This document shows, in pieces, positions 1 through 7,993 of a DNA stretch of 64,000 bases. The stretch covers positions 1 through 64,000 of the forward strand of contig NZ_JAGGLT010000003.1 of assembly GCF_017874545.1 (NCBI RefSeq), read 5' to 3'. The notes beneath the pieces were generated by a model. The model searched no databases and was not told the DNA's origin. It worked only from the letters and a program-made list of their open reading frames with translations. The position numbers and the translations under genes are program-made. Position 1 is the first letter of the stretch, and every line of letters begins with the position of its first letter. The stretch is from Thermoanaerobacterium butyriciformans (GTDB lineage Bacteria > Bacillota > Thermoanaerobacteria > Thermoanaerobacterales > Thermoanaerobacteraceae).

Positions 1-1
1 A

Positions 2-154
2 CAAAGAAAAAATTCTTACGATGTAAATAAAGATGTAAGTGAATTGGAAATCGAAAAATGATTTCAGAATGAAATTTTGGGGGATAAATTTAAAAATATA
101 TCTCCTGAAATTCAGTTATATCAGGCAACAGAAGTTGCCGAGAATACTCAATAA
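2..154 (+). pseudogene. 3' end of an unidentified gene with an in-frame TGA
   Basis: Frame 2 is open from the window edge to a TAA at 152-154 except for a TGA at 59-61. About 19 codons lie before it and 30 after it. The tail is hydrophilic and reads ...ISPEIQLYQATEVAENTQ. The stop gap to the transketolase start is only 18 bases, as within an operon. TGA is one change from TGG (Trp), so a nonsense mutation in the last 50 codons is the simplest reading. Readthrough cannot be excluded. I do not recognise the family. The 5' part lies outside the window. Confidence 0.35.
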
Positions 155-172
155 TGAAAGGGAGGAAATAAA

Positions 173-1009
173 GTGGAAAAAAATAAAGTTAATTATTTAA
201 AACGGATAGCGATAAATATTAGAAAAGATTCTCTCAATGTTCTTAGATTGGCTGGTTCCGGTCATATTGGCGGTTCATTATCAGCGGTGGAAATAATGGT
301 ATATCTATATTTTTACAAAATGAACGTGGATCCAACTGATCCTTATAAAAATGACAGAGATATTTTTATATTAAGTAAAGGGCATGCATCAATAGGATAT
401 TATTGTGTTCTTGCTCGCAAAGGATTTATGGCTTACGATGAATTAAAGACGTATAGAAAAATAAATTCAAGGTTGCAGGGGCATCCACATATAGATGATG
501 TTCCAGGAATTGAATGCAGTAGTGGATCATTAGGACAAGGTTTATCTTTTGGGATTGGAATTGCCCTTGGTTATAAGAAGAAAGGTTTTAGTAGTAGTGT
601 TTATGTGATGGTTGGCGATGGTGAACTTGAAGAAGGGCAAATATGGGAAGCTTTAATCTTACAAAGCTATCTGAAATTAGATAATCTTATTATAATAATA
701 GATAACAATAAACTTCAATTGGATGATTTTACAGAAAATATTACAGGTATTAATAATCTAAAAAAGAAATTTGAATCTTTTGATTTCAATGTGTTCGAAA
801 TAGATGGTAATGATTTTGAATCTATTGATAAAGCATTTTCAAATCTAAGAAATGATAAGCCAAACATAATTATTGCAAATACAGTTAAAGGTAAAGGCAT
901 ATCTTTTATGGAAAATAAAATAGAATGGCATTCGAAAAAAATTGATGATGAAGTGTATAAAAAAGCAGTTGAAGAACTTAATAGTCAGGGGGAATCTTTA
1001 AATGAATAA
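173..1009 (+). CDS. Transketolase-like enzyme, N-terminal (thiamine diphosphate binding) subunit
   Basis: This is the TPP-binding half of a split transketolase, 278 residues, starting at GTG 173 after GGGAGG. It shows the GHIGGSLS segment near residues 28-35, SKGH near 66-69, and the TPP motif GDG at about 148-150 followed by the NN pair about 27 residues later. Split transketolases of this size are common in Clostridia, both as general pentose-phosphate enzymes and as specialised enzymes for unusual ketose phosphates. Its stop overlaps the start of the C-terminal half, so the two are translationally coupled. A second split pair lies at 56150-57914. The two pairs are clearly diverged, which argues for different donor substrates. 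The exact substrate is not visible. Confidence 0.88.
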   Translation: MEKNKVNYLKRIAINIRKDSLNVLRLAGSGHIGGSLSAVEIMVYLYFYKMNVDPTDPYKNDRDIFILSKGHASIGYYCVLARKGFMAYDELKTYRKINSRLQGHPHIDDVPGIECSSGSLGQGLSFGIGIALGYKKKGFSSSVYVMVGDGELEEGQIWEALILQSYLKLDNLIIIIDNNKLQLDDFTENITGINNLKKKFESFDFNVFEIDGNDFESIDKAFSNLRNDKPNIIIANTVKGKGISFMENKIEWHSKKIDDEVYKKAVEELNSQGESLNE

Positions 1010-1937
1010 TATAATAGCACCAAGAGATATGTTTGGCAAAACTCTTCTTGAACTTGGAGAGATTAACGATAATATATTTGTTATTAATGCAGATGTGTCA
1101 AAAGCTACTAAGACTGAAGAATTCGCTAAAAAATTTGGTGATCGATATATAAATGTCGGGATATCTGAACAAAACATGGTAGGCGTTGCTGCTGGACTGG
1201 CCAGAGTAGGATTTATTTCTATTATGAGTACATTTGCGAGTTTTGCTCCTGGGAGATGCTATGATCAAATAAGGCAGAGTATAGCTTATTCTAATTTAAA
1301 TGTAAAAGTGGCATCGACGCATCCCGGACTTGCAGTAGGACCAGATGGAGCTATGCATCAATGCCTTGATGATGTTGCATTAATGAGGGAATTGCCAAAT
1401 TTTATAGTTCTTGCTCCATCTGATCAGATTGAAACTAAAAAAGCAGTTATAAAAGCGATTGAGTATAATGGACCGGTATACATTAGGATTGGCAGGATGG
1501 AATGTCCCATATATTTTAAAGAGGATTGGGACTTTGAAATAGGGAAAGCGTATATTTTAAAAGATGGTAGCGATGTGACACTTATTGCACATGGGTCAAT
1601 GGTGCATATTATCTATGAAGCATCAGATGAGTTAGAGAAAGAAGGGATAAGTGTTAGAGTAATTGATATGCCTTCTATAAAACCTATTGACACTAAAGTT
1701 ATAATAAAAGCAGCTATGGAAACAAGAGGGATTATAGTTGCAGAAGATCATTTCATATATGGTGGATTATATAGTGCAGTTTGCGAAGTTACTTCAAATT
1801 TTTCACCTTGTATTGTTAAGGCAATAGGCGTTCAAGATATATTTGGTGAATCTGGGAGTCCATTAGAGCTATATAAAAAGTATGGGCTTACAAAAGAAAA
1901 TGTTATTCTTAAAGCCAAAGAAATATTGAAATCTTAA
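1002..1937 (+). CDS. Transketolase-like enzyme, C-terminal (pyrimidine-binding) subunit
   Basis: This is the partner of the preceding subunit, 311 residues, overlapping it by 8 bases. It carries the PYR domain with the conserved glutamate in ISEQNMVG (about residue 56) that activates the TPP aminopyrimidine. A C-terminal transketolase domain begins around residue 185 (KDGSDVTLIAHGS). Together the subunits would transfer two-carbon units between ketose and aldose phosphates. The gene appears to be the last of an operon that enters from the left edge, because a strong new promoter follows at 1969-1997. Confidence 0.88.
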   Translation: MNNIIAPRDMFGKTLLELGEINDNIFVINADVSKATKTEEFAKKFGDRYINVGISEQNMVGVAAGLARVGFISIMSTFASFAPGRCYDQIRQSIAYSNLNVKVASTHPGLAVGPDGAMHQCLDDVALMRELPNFIVLAPSDQIETKKAVIKAIEYNGPVYIRIGRMECPIYFKEDWDFEIGKAYILKDGSDVTLIAHGSMVHIIYEASDELEKEGISVRVIDMPSIKPIDTKVIIKAAMETRGIIVAEDHFIYGGLYSAVCEVTSNFSPCIVKAIGVQDIFGESGSPLELYKKYGLTKENVILKAKEILKS

Positions 1938-1968
1938 ATAGATTTTGACTTAATAATCTTTCACCCCC

Positions 1969-1997
1969 TTGACAATTAATTAACATACTGATATAAT
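1969..1997 (+). promoter_or_regulatory. Sigma-A promoter for the enoate-reductase-like gene
   Basis: TTGACA at 1969-1974 and TATAAT at 1992-1997 are separated by exactly 17 bases, a perfect consensus match. The predicted start of transcription, near 2004, falls directly in front of two palindromes at 2005-2027. Confidence 0.85.
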
Positions 1998-2004
1998 TTT
2001 CGTA

Positions 2005-2027
2005 GAATGCATTCGGTGAACATGTTC
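2005..2027 (+). promoter_or_regulatory. Paired palindromic operators, probably for the downstream TetR repressor
   Basis: Two perfect 10-base palindromes, GAATGCATTC (2005-2014) and GAACATGTTC (2018-2027), share the pattern GAA-N4-TTC. Their centres are 13 bases apart, right at the predicted transcription start. Position and symmetry fit repression by the TetR protein encoded after the flavoprotein gene. The assignment to that protein is inference. Confidence 0.6.
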
Positions 2028-2057
2028 AATAAAATTAAGAAAAGAAGGGGACTTTTT

Positions 2058-4055
2058 ATGGACAAAAAGTACAGCATTCTCTTTGATGAAGTGTCTATCG
2101 GAAGCTGTGTCATCAAAAACCGCTTTGCAATGGCTCCTATGGGACCATTAGGCCTTGGTGATTCCGAAGGTGGTTTCAATCAAAGAGGAATTGATTACTA
2201 TGTTGAAAGAGCTAAAGGTGGTACAGGACTTATCATCACTGGCGTTACTTTTGTTGACAATGATATAGAGAAGCATGACATGCCTAATTGCCCATGTTCT
2301 ACACATAATCCAGTTCACTTCGTTAGGACTGCTCGTGAGATGACGGAAAAAATACACGCTTATGGTTCTAAGGTATTTTTACAATTATCTGGTGGATTTG
2401 GAAGGGTCACGATTCCTACAAATTTAGGAGAACATCCACCTGTTGCGCCATCGGCTATCCCACATCGTTGGCTTGACAAAACATGCCGCCCTCTTACAAA
2501 AGAGGAAATTCGCAGGATAGTTGTGCAGTTTGGCAAAGGTGCTTATAATGCGAAGCGTGCAGGATTTGACGGCGTACAGATACACGCGGTACACGAAGGA
2601 TACCTTTTAGACCAATTTGCCATATCTATGTTTAACAATCGAACAGATGAATACGGCGGAAGCCTTGAAAACAGACTGCGCTTTGCAAGGGAAGTCTTGG
2701 AGGAGATAAAAAGCACATGTGGCAGTGATTTCCCGGTGACGTTAAGGTACAGTGTAAAAAGCTTCATCAAAGATTGGCGTAAAGGTGGTCTTCCAGGGGA
2801 AGAATTTATAGAGAAAGGCAGAGATATTGAAGAAGGGATAGAGGCAGCTAAGCTTTTGGTTGAATACGGATACGATGCTTTGGACGTAGATGTAGGAAGC
2901 TACGATGCATGGTGGTGGAGCCATCCGCCAATGTACCAAGAAAAAGGCCTTTACATCCCATATGCAAAGATGGTAAAAGATGTAGTAGACGTGCCTGTAA
3001 TATGCGCAGGACGTATGGATAATCCAGACCTTGCATCAGATGCTGTAAGAGATGAAGCATGCGACATAGTATCACTTGGCCGTCCACTTTTGGCTGATCC
3101 CGATTATGTAAATAAGCTTAAAGCAGGTGATACTGCTTCTATACGCCCTTGCTTATCATGTCATGAAGGATGTATGGGACGCATACAGGAGTATTCCGCA
3201 TTAAACTGTGCAGTAAATCCACAGGCATGTCGCGAAAGCGCTGAGCGGCTTATACCTACACAACACAAAAAGAAAGTCTTAATTGTAGGTGGCGGTGTAG
3301 CAGGATGTGAGGCAGCTCGCGTATTAGCACTTCGCGGACATGAGCCAATCGTGTATGAAAAAACTGATAGATTGGGCGGAAATCTGATTCCAGGCGGCGT
3401 GCCATCGTTTAAAGAAGATGATCATGCGCTGGTGGCTTGGTATGAGAATGAACTTAAAAAGTTAAACGTAGAAGTTCATCTAAATTCAGAATTAGATGCT
3501 GACGATGTCATTAATTTTGGCGCAGATGTGGTGGTAGTCGCCACAGGTTCAAAGCCAAAAGTGTTTTCACTGGGAGAAGGACCTTTATATACCGCTCAAT
3601 ATGCGTTGTTAGGCAAAGTTGACATAGGAAATGATGTGGTCATAATTGGCGGTGGACTTGTAGGGTGCGAGACAGCGCTGTGGCTTAAAGATATGGGCAA
3701 AAATGTGACGATAGTTGAGGCGCTTCCAAAGCTTTTAGCTGTGAATGGTCCATTGTGCCATGCAAATAGCGATATGCTAAAAGAATTAATACCTTTTAAA
3801 GGAATAAAGACTATAACATCTGCAAAAGCTACCGCATATGACGGAAAGGTGCTTAAAGTGAATACTCCTGATGGTGATATAGACATTGCGGCAGATACAG
3901 TTATTCTTGCGGTTGGATATGCTCCGTCTGATTCTCTGTATAGAGAAATAAAGGATAAGATTTCAAACGTATATCTTATAGGCGATGCTGGCAATGTTTC
4001 TAATATAATGTATGCAATATGGAATGCCTTTGAGGTTGCTAAAAATATAGATTAG
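2058..4055 (+). CDS. 2-enoate-reductase-like FMN/Fe-S/FAD oxidoreductase (old yellow enzyme family)
   Basis: This 665-residue protein has the three-part build of clostridial 2-enoate reductases and 2,4-dienoyl-CoA reductases. An OYE-type TIM barrel (about 1-355) starts with NRFAMAPMGPLGL. A cysteine cluster C-x2-C-x3-C-x12-C near residues 366-386 would hold a [4Fe-4S] cluster. A pyridine-nucleotide/FAD domain starts with VLIVGGGVAG near residue 407, and a second GGGLVG motif lies near 531. It would reduce activated C=C bonds of an alpha,beta-unsaturated acid or aromatic side chain with NAD(P)H. An upstream in-frame ATG at 2007 lies inside the operators. ATG 2058 has AGAAGGGG at good spacing and is preferred. 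A TetR gene follows. A related enzyme is at 49569. Confidence 0.85.
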   Translation: MDKKYSILFDEVSIGSCVIKNRFAMAPMGPLGLGDSEGGFNQRGIDYYVERAKGGTGLIITGVTFVDNDIEKHDMPNCPCSTHNPVHFVRTAREMTEKIHAYGSKVFLQLSGGFGRVTIPTNLGEHPPVAPSAIPHRWLDKTCRPLTKEEIRRIVVQFGKGAYNAKRAGFDGVQIHAVHEGYLLDQFAISMFNNRTDEYGGSLENRLRFAREVLEEIKSTCGSDFPVTLRYSVKSFIKDWRKGGLPGEEFIEKGRDIEEGIEAAKLLVEYGYDALDVDVGSYDAWWWSHPPMYQEKGLYIPYAKMVKDVVDVPVICAGRMDNPDLASDAVRDEACDIVSLGRPLLADPDYVNKLKAGDTASIRPCLSCHEGCMGRIQEYSALNCAVNPQACRESAERLIPTQHKKKVLIVGGGVAGCEAARVLALRGHEPIVYEKTDRLGGNLIPGGVPSFKEDDHALVAWYENELKKLNVEVHLNSELDADDVINFGADVVVVATGSKPKVFSLGEGPLYTAQYALLGKVDIGNDVVIIGGGLVGCETALWLKDMGKNVTIVEALPKLLAVNGPLCHANSDMLKELIPFKGIKTITSAKATAYDGKVLKVNTPDGDIDIAADTVILAVGYAPSDSLYREIKDKISNVYLIGDAGNVSNIMYAIWNAFEVAKNID

Positions 4056-4074
4056 AAGAACAGGAGAGAGATTG

Positions 4075-4665
4075 GTGCCAGAAAGTTTAACTTCCAGAGA
4101 AAAGCAGGCTATTGCTACTAAAAAGAGGATATACAGTTGCGGTGTAGAGCTCATAAAAAAACACGGGTATGACAACATAACTGTAAAAGACATAGCAGAA
4201 AAGGCCAATGTTTCGATAGGAAATTATTATCACTACTTTAGATCCAAATATGATCTTTTAGTGGAGATATTTAAGCATGGCGATGAATTTTTTGAGGCTG
4301 AAGTGCCTAAGATTTTAGAGGCTTATACAGACTGCAAGGATATATTGGTTCAGTATTTTCTCATATATGCCAAGCTTGCAATAAATGATGGAGTAGATAT
4401 GGCTAAAAATCTGTATATTCCGACGAATAAGATGTTTTTAACACATGGGCGTTCTATGCAGAATATGCTTATTCAAATATTAAAAAATGAGCAAGAAAAA
4501 GGCAAGATACCCGGCACTTTTAACTGTGAGGAAATTACAGAGAAGCTATTTATTGTAGCGAGAGGTGTAATATTCGACTGGTGTTTAAAAGACGGAAAAA
4601 CTGATCTTTTAGCTGAGATGGAAGACATAATATCCAGAATGGCAGAAAGCTATATAGTAAGGTAG
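4075..4665 (+). CDS. TetR/AcrR family transcriptional regulator
   Basis: About 196 residues. The N-terminal helix-turn-helix reads VKDIAEKANVSIGNYYHYFRSK, typical of TetR repressors. The C-terminal part is a ligand-binding helical domain without obvious relatives here. It starts 19 bases after the flavoprotein stop, behind AGGAG. Either TTG 4072 or GTG 4075 can be the start, and GTG has the better spacing (8). Being co-transcribed with the flavoprotein gene and preceded by palindromic operators at 2005-2027, it probably autoregulates the pair and responds to an enoate or related aromatic compound. The inducer is a guess. Confidence 0.85.
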   Translation: MPESLTSREKQAIATKKRIYSCGVELIKKHGYDNITVKDIAEKANVSIGNYYHYFRSKYDLLVEIFKHGDEFFEAEVPKILEAYTDCKDILVQYFLIYAKLAINDGVDMAKNLYIPTNKMFLTHGRSMQNMLIQILKNEQEKGKIPGTFNCEEITEKLFIVARGVIFDWCLKDGKTDLLAEMEDIISRMAESYIVR

Positions 4666-4712
4666 AATAAAGATATCTGTAATCTTTTATGGCAGCTTTT
4701 TATTTCTTTTGG

Positions 4713-4740
4713 TTTACAAGTCATCAATTTGTGTTATAAT
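4713..4740 (+). promoter_or_regulatory. Promoter of a candidate antisense RNA
   Basis: TTTACA at 4713-4718 and a perfect TATAAT at 4735-4740 are 16 bases apart on the plus strand. They lie inside the 3' end of the small minus-strand gene at 4714-4839. There is no plus-strand gene directly downstream; a terminator follows at 4803-4827. Confidence 0.6.
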
Positions 4741-4839
4741 AAAAGCTAATATTATTTCTAACAGTTTAAGCAGCAACTTAAAAATTTTGTACAAATCTAG
4801 TTGGCGGTTTTGTTTCCGCCTTTTTTTGTTGGTGGACAT
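4714..4839 (-). CDS. Small basic/hydrophobic peptide, candidate type I toxin
   Basis: This is a 41-residue reading frame. The N-terminus is strongly basic (NKKRRKQNRQ at 4-13) and is followed by a hydrophobic stretch KIFKLLLKLLEIILAFIITQ. It has one of the best Shine-Dalgarno sequences in the window, AAAGGAGGTGA six bases before ATG. That SD can be closed by ACCTCC lying just upstream (6 base pairs, loop AAAGAAAA). An independent promoter and terminator on the opposite strand would make an RNA lying wholly within this gene. SD sequestration, a short membrane-active peptide and a dedicated antisense RNA are the hallmarks of type I toxin-antitoxin loci. I know no named family for the peptide. 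Confidence 0.5.
   Translation of the reverse strand: MSTNKKRRKQNRQLDLYKIFKLLLKLLEIILAFIITQIDDL
4747..4828 (+). ncRNA. Candidate antisense RNA (antitoxin) to the 41-residue peptide gene
   Basis: A transcript from the promoter at 4713-4740 would begin near 4747 and stop at the hairpin GGCGG (4803-4807)/CCGCC (4816-4820) followed by seven T. It would be about 80 bases long and fully complementary to the body of the small minus-strand gene. The hairpin has its T-run only on the plus strand, so it is not the terminator of the small gene itself. It could additionally end read-through from the tetR gene. Expression is not shown. Confidence 0.45.
4803..4827 (+). terminator. Rho-independent terminator of the antisense RNA / tetR read-through
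   Basis: Five-base-pair GC stem (GGCGG/CCGCC) with an 8-base loop, directly followed by TTTTTTT. Confidence 0.7.
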
Positions 4840-4959
4840 TAGCTTCACCTCCTTTTCTTTGGAGGTCATGACTATTAACAGTGTAATCTTATATTTCATT
4901 GTATTATTCTTTTTAATGCTATATAATGAAATATGGCATTACTGATGAGGGAGGAAAAA

Positions 4960-6105
4960 ATGCAGATATTCATAGTCATACTTAATTATCTTTTGATGTT
5001 ATTTATTGGCCTTATAGACAACATAAAAGGTCCTATAATAGCTCCGATAAAATCTTTTTATCACATTGATTACACTTATATAGGTCTTTTGCTATTCATC
5101 GGAAGCCTTGGTTTTATCATAGCTTCGTTTGTTGGTGGGATAGTAGTAAATAGATATGGCAGTAAGGCAGCTTTGTCAGGTGGCCTCATTTTTATTATAT
5201 TAGGAATACTTGGATACTTTCTATCGCCGTTTTTCTTCGCTTTTGCAATCTTTTTCTTCATTATGAATTTTGGTTTAGGAATGTTGGAGATAGGAATAAA
5301 TGCTACTGCCGCAGTTGCGTTTATTGTAAATCAGGCGTTAATGATGAATCTTTTACATTTCTTTTATGGAGCCGGTGCCACGATTTCGCCAAATGCAGCG
5401 GGAAGACTTGTATCTTTAAAGTATTCATGGCAAAACATATATCTTTTTGGCGGTATTTTGGCTTTTTTAATACTTATTGTGGTTTTGTTTACGAGATTTC
5501 CTGGCACAGCTAAATATGTAGGTAGCGGTAAAGTAAAATATTTGGATGTACTAAAAGATAGGCATGTTATTTTGTTTTCAGTCATGTTAGGATTTTACAT
5601 CGCATCAGAAGTCGGCATAGGCAACTGGGCTGTGACGTACCTTAAAGGATCTTACGGCATGAACAGCGTAAAAAGCTCTATGTACCTGTCGCTTTTCTTT
5701 GCTGCTTTTACAATAGGCAGGCTTTTAGGCGGGTTTGTAGTTGAGAAAATAGGATATGTGAAAAGCATATTCATATTTGCATCACTGGCAGCATCTTTTG
5801 TCGCCTTAAGCATGGTAAATCAAAATTTGTCTATTTTATTGTCGATTGCAGGATTATTCTACTCCATAATATATCCCACAACGATGGCATTAGCTATGAA
5901 GAGCTTCAAAGAAAACACAGGCGTTGTCATAAGCGTCATAGTTACTGTAAGCTCATCTATAAACATGGTGGCCAATTTTATAATAGGAAAGCTAAGCGAT
6001 TTATTCGGTGTCTTTATAGGTTTTTCTTTTATTGTAGTTTTTATGGTGCTTGTAATTGTCATGCTGAAGGTGCTGTCGTCATCTTTAAAGTCGTATTCGC
6101 AATAA
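4960..6105 (+). CDS. Major facilitator superfamily transporter (sugar-type)
   Basis: This 381-residue protein has about 12 hydrophobic segments. The loop after TM2 reads GGIVVNRYGSKAAL, a standard MFS signature, and the second-half repeat GGFVVEKIGYVK is also present. The overall pattern recalls FucP-like or YfmO-like sugar/drug permeases. Start ATG 4960 is chosen because GGGAGG precedes it; upstream in-frame ATGs at 4933 and 4945 lack a proper SD. It is separated from tetR by the small bidirectional locus. Substrate unknown; proximity to the enoate-reductase-like gene allows import or export of an aromatic or sugar compound. The gene ends at a bidirectional terminator. Confidence 0.8.
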   Translation: MQIFIVILNYLLMLFIGLIDNIKGPIIAPIKSFYHIDYTYIGLLLFIGSLGFIIASFVGGIVVNRYGSKAALSGGLIFIILGILGYFLSPFFFAFAIFFFIMNFGLGMLEIGINATAAVAFIVNQALMMNLLHFFYGAGATISPNAAGRLVSLKYSWQNIYLFGGILAFLILIVVLFTRFPGTAKYVGSGKVKYLDVLKDRHVILFSVMLGFYIASEVGIGNWAVTYLKGSYGMNSVKSSMYLSLFFAAFTIGRLLGGFVVEKIGYVKSIFIFASLAASFVALSMVNQNLSILLSIAGLFYSIIYPTTMALAMKSFKENTGVVISVIVTVSSSINMVANFIIGKLSDLFGVFIGFSFIVVFMVLVIVMLKVLSSSLKSYSQ

Positions 6106-6129
6106 AAAACTCCCGTATTTGGGAGTTTT
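6106..6129. terminator. Bidirectional terminator between MFS gene and cbiO
   Basis: A perfect 9-base-pair stem AAAACTCCC/GGGAGTTTT with a 6-base loop serves the converging transcripts on both strands. Confidence 0.85.
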
Positions 6130-6133
6130 GACT

Positions 6134-6862
6134 TTAGATTAAGTTTACACTTTCAAGAAGCTTGACATTATCAAGTATTTTGTCAGGAGTTCCTACAGTT
6201 TCAATTGTGTGAGATTCATTCATTATGACTATTCTATCAGCAAGGCTTCTTGCCAAATCCAAATCATGTGTTGATATTACCAGTGTCTTGCCTTTATTGC
6301 TTAAATTGCTTAACATATTAATAAGCCACTTCCTAGATCTTGGGTCAAGTCCGTTTGTAGGCTCATCTAAAAGCAGTACTTCAGGATTTATAACCATTAT
6401 AGATGCCAGAGCGACTTTTTTCTTTTCGCCGCCGCTTAGCCTGTGGGGAGGTCTGTCTTGCAATTTCGAAAGTCCAAATGATTCTAATGTTTTATCCACC
6501 ATCGATTTTACTTCTTCTGGATTTAATCCCATTTGAAGAGGAGCAAATGCTACTTCATCAAATACGCATGTGTTAAAAAGCTGAACATCAGAGTCCTGAA
6601 AAAGATAGCTGACTTTTCTCCTAAATTCATATTCTTCATCGCTTTTCATATTCAATATTGATTTATTAAAAGCTAATACATCACCACTATCTGGCTTTAT
6701 TAAGCTATCCATTAATTTCAGCAAAGTAGACTTTCCTGAGCCGTTTGCGCCTAAGATGATGAGCTTCTCGCCTTTATATACGTTAAAACTTACATCAATA
6801 AGTGCTGGTATTGACTTTATATACGAGTAAGAAACGTTCTTAAGTTCGAATATTATATCCAA
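6134..6862 (-). CDS. cbiO: ECF-type cobalt/nickel transporter ATPase
   Basis: 242 residues. Walker A GANGSGKST is at 38-46, the signature LSGGEKKK near 141 and Walker B VLLLDEPTNG near 162, with the H-loop histidine in STHDLDLA. The Q-loop and CbiO-like spacing mark it as the energising subunit of the CbiMNQO/NikMNQO transporter. It overlaps cbiQ by 10 bases at its 5' end and is the last gene of the minus-strand operon that begins with nikR, so nickel (or cobalt) is the likely substrate. Confidence 0.9.
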   Translation of the reverse strand: MDIIFELKNVSYSYIKSIPALIDVSFNVYKGEKLIILGANGSGKSTLLKLMDSLIKPDSGDVLAFNKSILNMKSDEEYEFRRKVSYLFQDSDVQLFNTCVFDEVAFAPLQMGLNPEEVKSMVDKTLESFGLSKLQDRPPHRLSGGEKKKVALASIMVINPEVLLLDEPTNGLDPRSRKWLINMLSNLSNKGKTLVISTHDLDLARSLADRIVIMNESHTIETVGTPDKILDNVKLLESVNLI

Positions 6863-7683
6863 AGTTTGCCTCCTTTTAAAAGAAAGAATATCATAAACAA
6901 TGATACATTGAAAATTATCCAGATTATGTCGCTGCGGCTGATTTTGAAGTTATTTATGGTTTTGTATTCACCTTTATAACCTCGGGATATCATGGCATTG
7001 TATACATCATCGCTTAATTGTTCCGATTTTATCAACAGATTACCCATTGACGACGCTACGAATTTTCTTTCGCTTTTGCCTTTAGATTTCCCAACACTTC
7101 TGCTTTTTCTAGCCAGAAACATATTTGATGCTACATCAAGAAACAGCGTTATATACCTTAGTGATATATCAAGTGTGGCGGAAAATACCTTTGGAAGCTT
7201 AAAATATCTTAGGGCTTTCAATATTTCGATCCATTTTGTAGATAAAGTTAAGATGTATATAAAAGACAGCGAAACAAAAGAGCGCATAATGAAAATCAAT
7301 GCGCTTAAAGCACCACCCTTTGTAATGTAGAGACTCCCGGTTATATAAATAAGCGGTTTGCCAGGCCTTACTACGTTAAACAATGAAGGGATTAGTACAA
7401 TGCCTGTAAATACTATAGATACTGCTGAAATCCTTGCTATGTAAGATTTCATAGGAATCTTTGAAAGCACAGCTAGTATAAGTGAGTACACCAGCATTAT
7501 TGCCATATAGTACAATGAGTTGCCTAAATTGGCTATTACTATTAGGAGTATGATAGAAAGAAGTCTAACTCTTGGGTCAAGTGACTGCATCAACCCTTTT
7601 TTGTTTGCAATTTCATCTGATGCAAACATGTCTTCAAATGTACTTTGTATACCTAAAACTGTCTTTTCTATAAAGTTACTCAT
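6853..7683 (-). CDS. cbiQ: ECF cobalt/nickel transporter transmembrane subunit
   Basis: 276 residues with several membrane segments. The charged coupling loop, with ARKSRSVGKSKG followed by the second arginine motif in ISRGYKG, contacts the ATPases in CbiQ/EcfT proteins. Start ATG 7683 follows GAGGAG and overlaps the previous stop as ATGAGTAA; the longer frame to 7704 has no SD. It joins the CbiO ATPase to the substrate-specific CbiM/N part. Confidence 0.88.
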   Translation of the reverse strand: MSNFIEKTVLGIQSTFEDMFASDEIANKKGLMQSLDPRVRLLSIILLIVIANLGNSLYYMAIMLVYSLILAVLSKIPMKSYIARISAVSIVFTGIVLIPSLFNVVRPGKPLIYITGSLYITKGGALSALIFIMRSFVSLSFIYILTLSTKWIEILKALRYFKLPKVFSATLDISLRYITLFLDVASNMFLARKSRSVGKSKGKSERKFVASSMGNLLIKSEQLSDDVYNAMISRGYKGEYKTINNFKISRSDIIWIIFNVSLFMIFFLLKGGKLWI

Positions 7684-7993
7684 TTTTCTCCTCTGGTTTA
7701 CCAATTATTTTGCTAAGTATAAAGAATACTAAAGCAATTATGGCGATTCCCACGACAGCCGAAAATATATACCCTATTGATAATTGAAAGAAGTTCTTAT
7801 CAAAGCCTGGTATGCTGTAATCAGGCAATATGACCCTTATTGTATCTGAGAAATGCTTCATTCCGCTTGGTACATATCCTACCATGCTTTTTATCTCGTC
7901 TAAGCCCCATTCGCCCCATGCTGAACCAGGTGCTAAAAGTCCAATCGGTGTAAGCAGTATCAAAACTATTGCAGCTATCAAAAATTTTTTCAC
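7676..7993 (-). CDS. NikN/CbiN-like small membrane component (PDGLE-type)
   Basis: 105 residues. An N-terminal membrane segment or uncleaved signal (2-20) is followed by APGSAWGEWG and an extracytoplasmic part ending in a DYSIPG motif, then a second membrane helix. This pattern is the accessory N component found with CbiM/NikM, in particular the nickel variants. It helps metal loading into CbiM. The start overlaps the cbiM stop by 4 bases (ATGA type). Confidence 0.75.
   Translation of the reverse strand: MKKFLIAAIVLILLTPIGLLAPGSAWGEWGLDEIKSMVGYVPSGMKHFSDTIRVILPDYSIPGFDKNFFQLSIGYIFSAVVGIAIIALVFFILSKIIGKPEEKNE

Noticed and set aside
3596-3994. 132-codon minus-strand frame opposite the enoate-reductase gene
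   Set aside because: No SD, no recognisable domain, fully inside the flavoprotein coding region; codon-pattern shadow.
4868-4945. 25-residue hydrophobic plus-strand frame MTINSVILYFIVLFF... before the MFS gene
   Set aside because: GGAGG is only 2 bases from its ATG, too close for initiation; the GGAGG is better explained as the anti-SD arm of the minus-strand peptide's hairpin.
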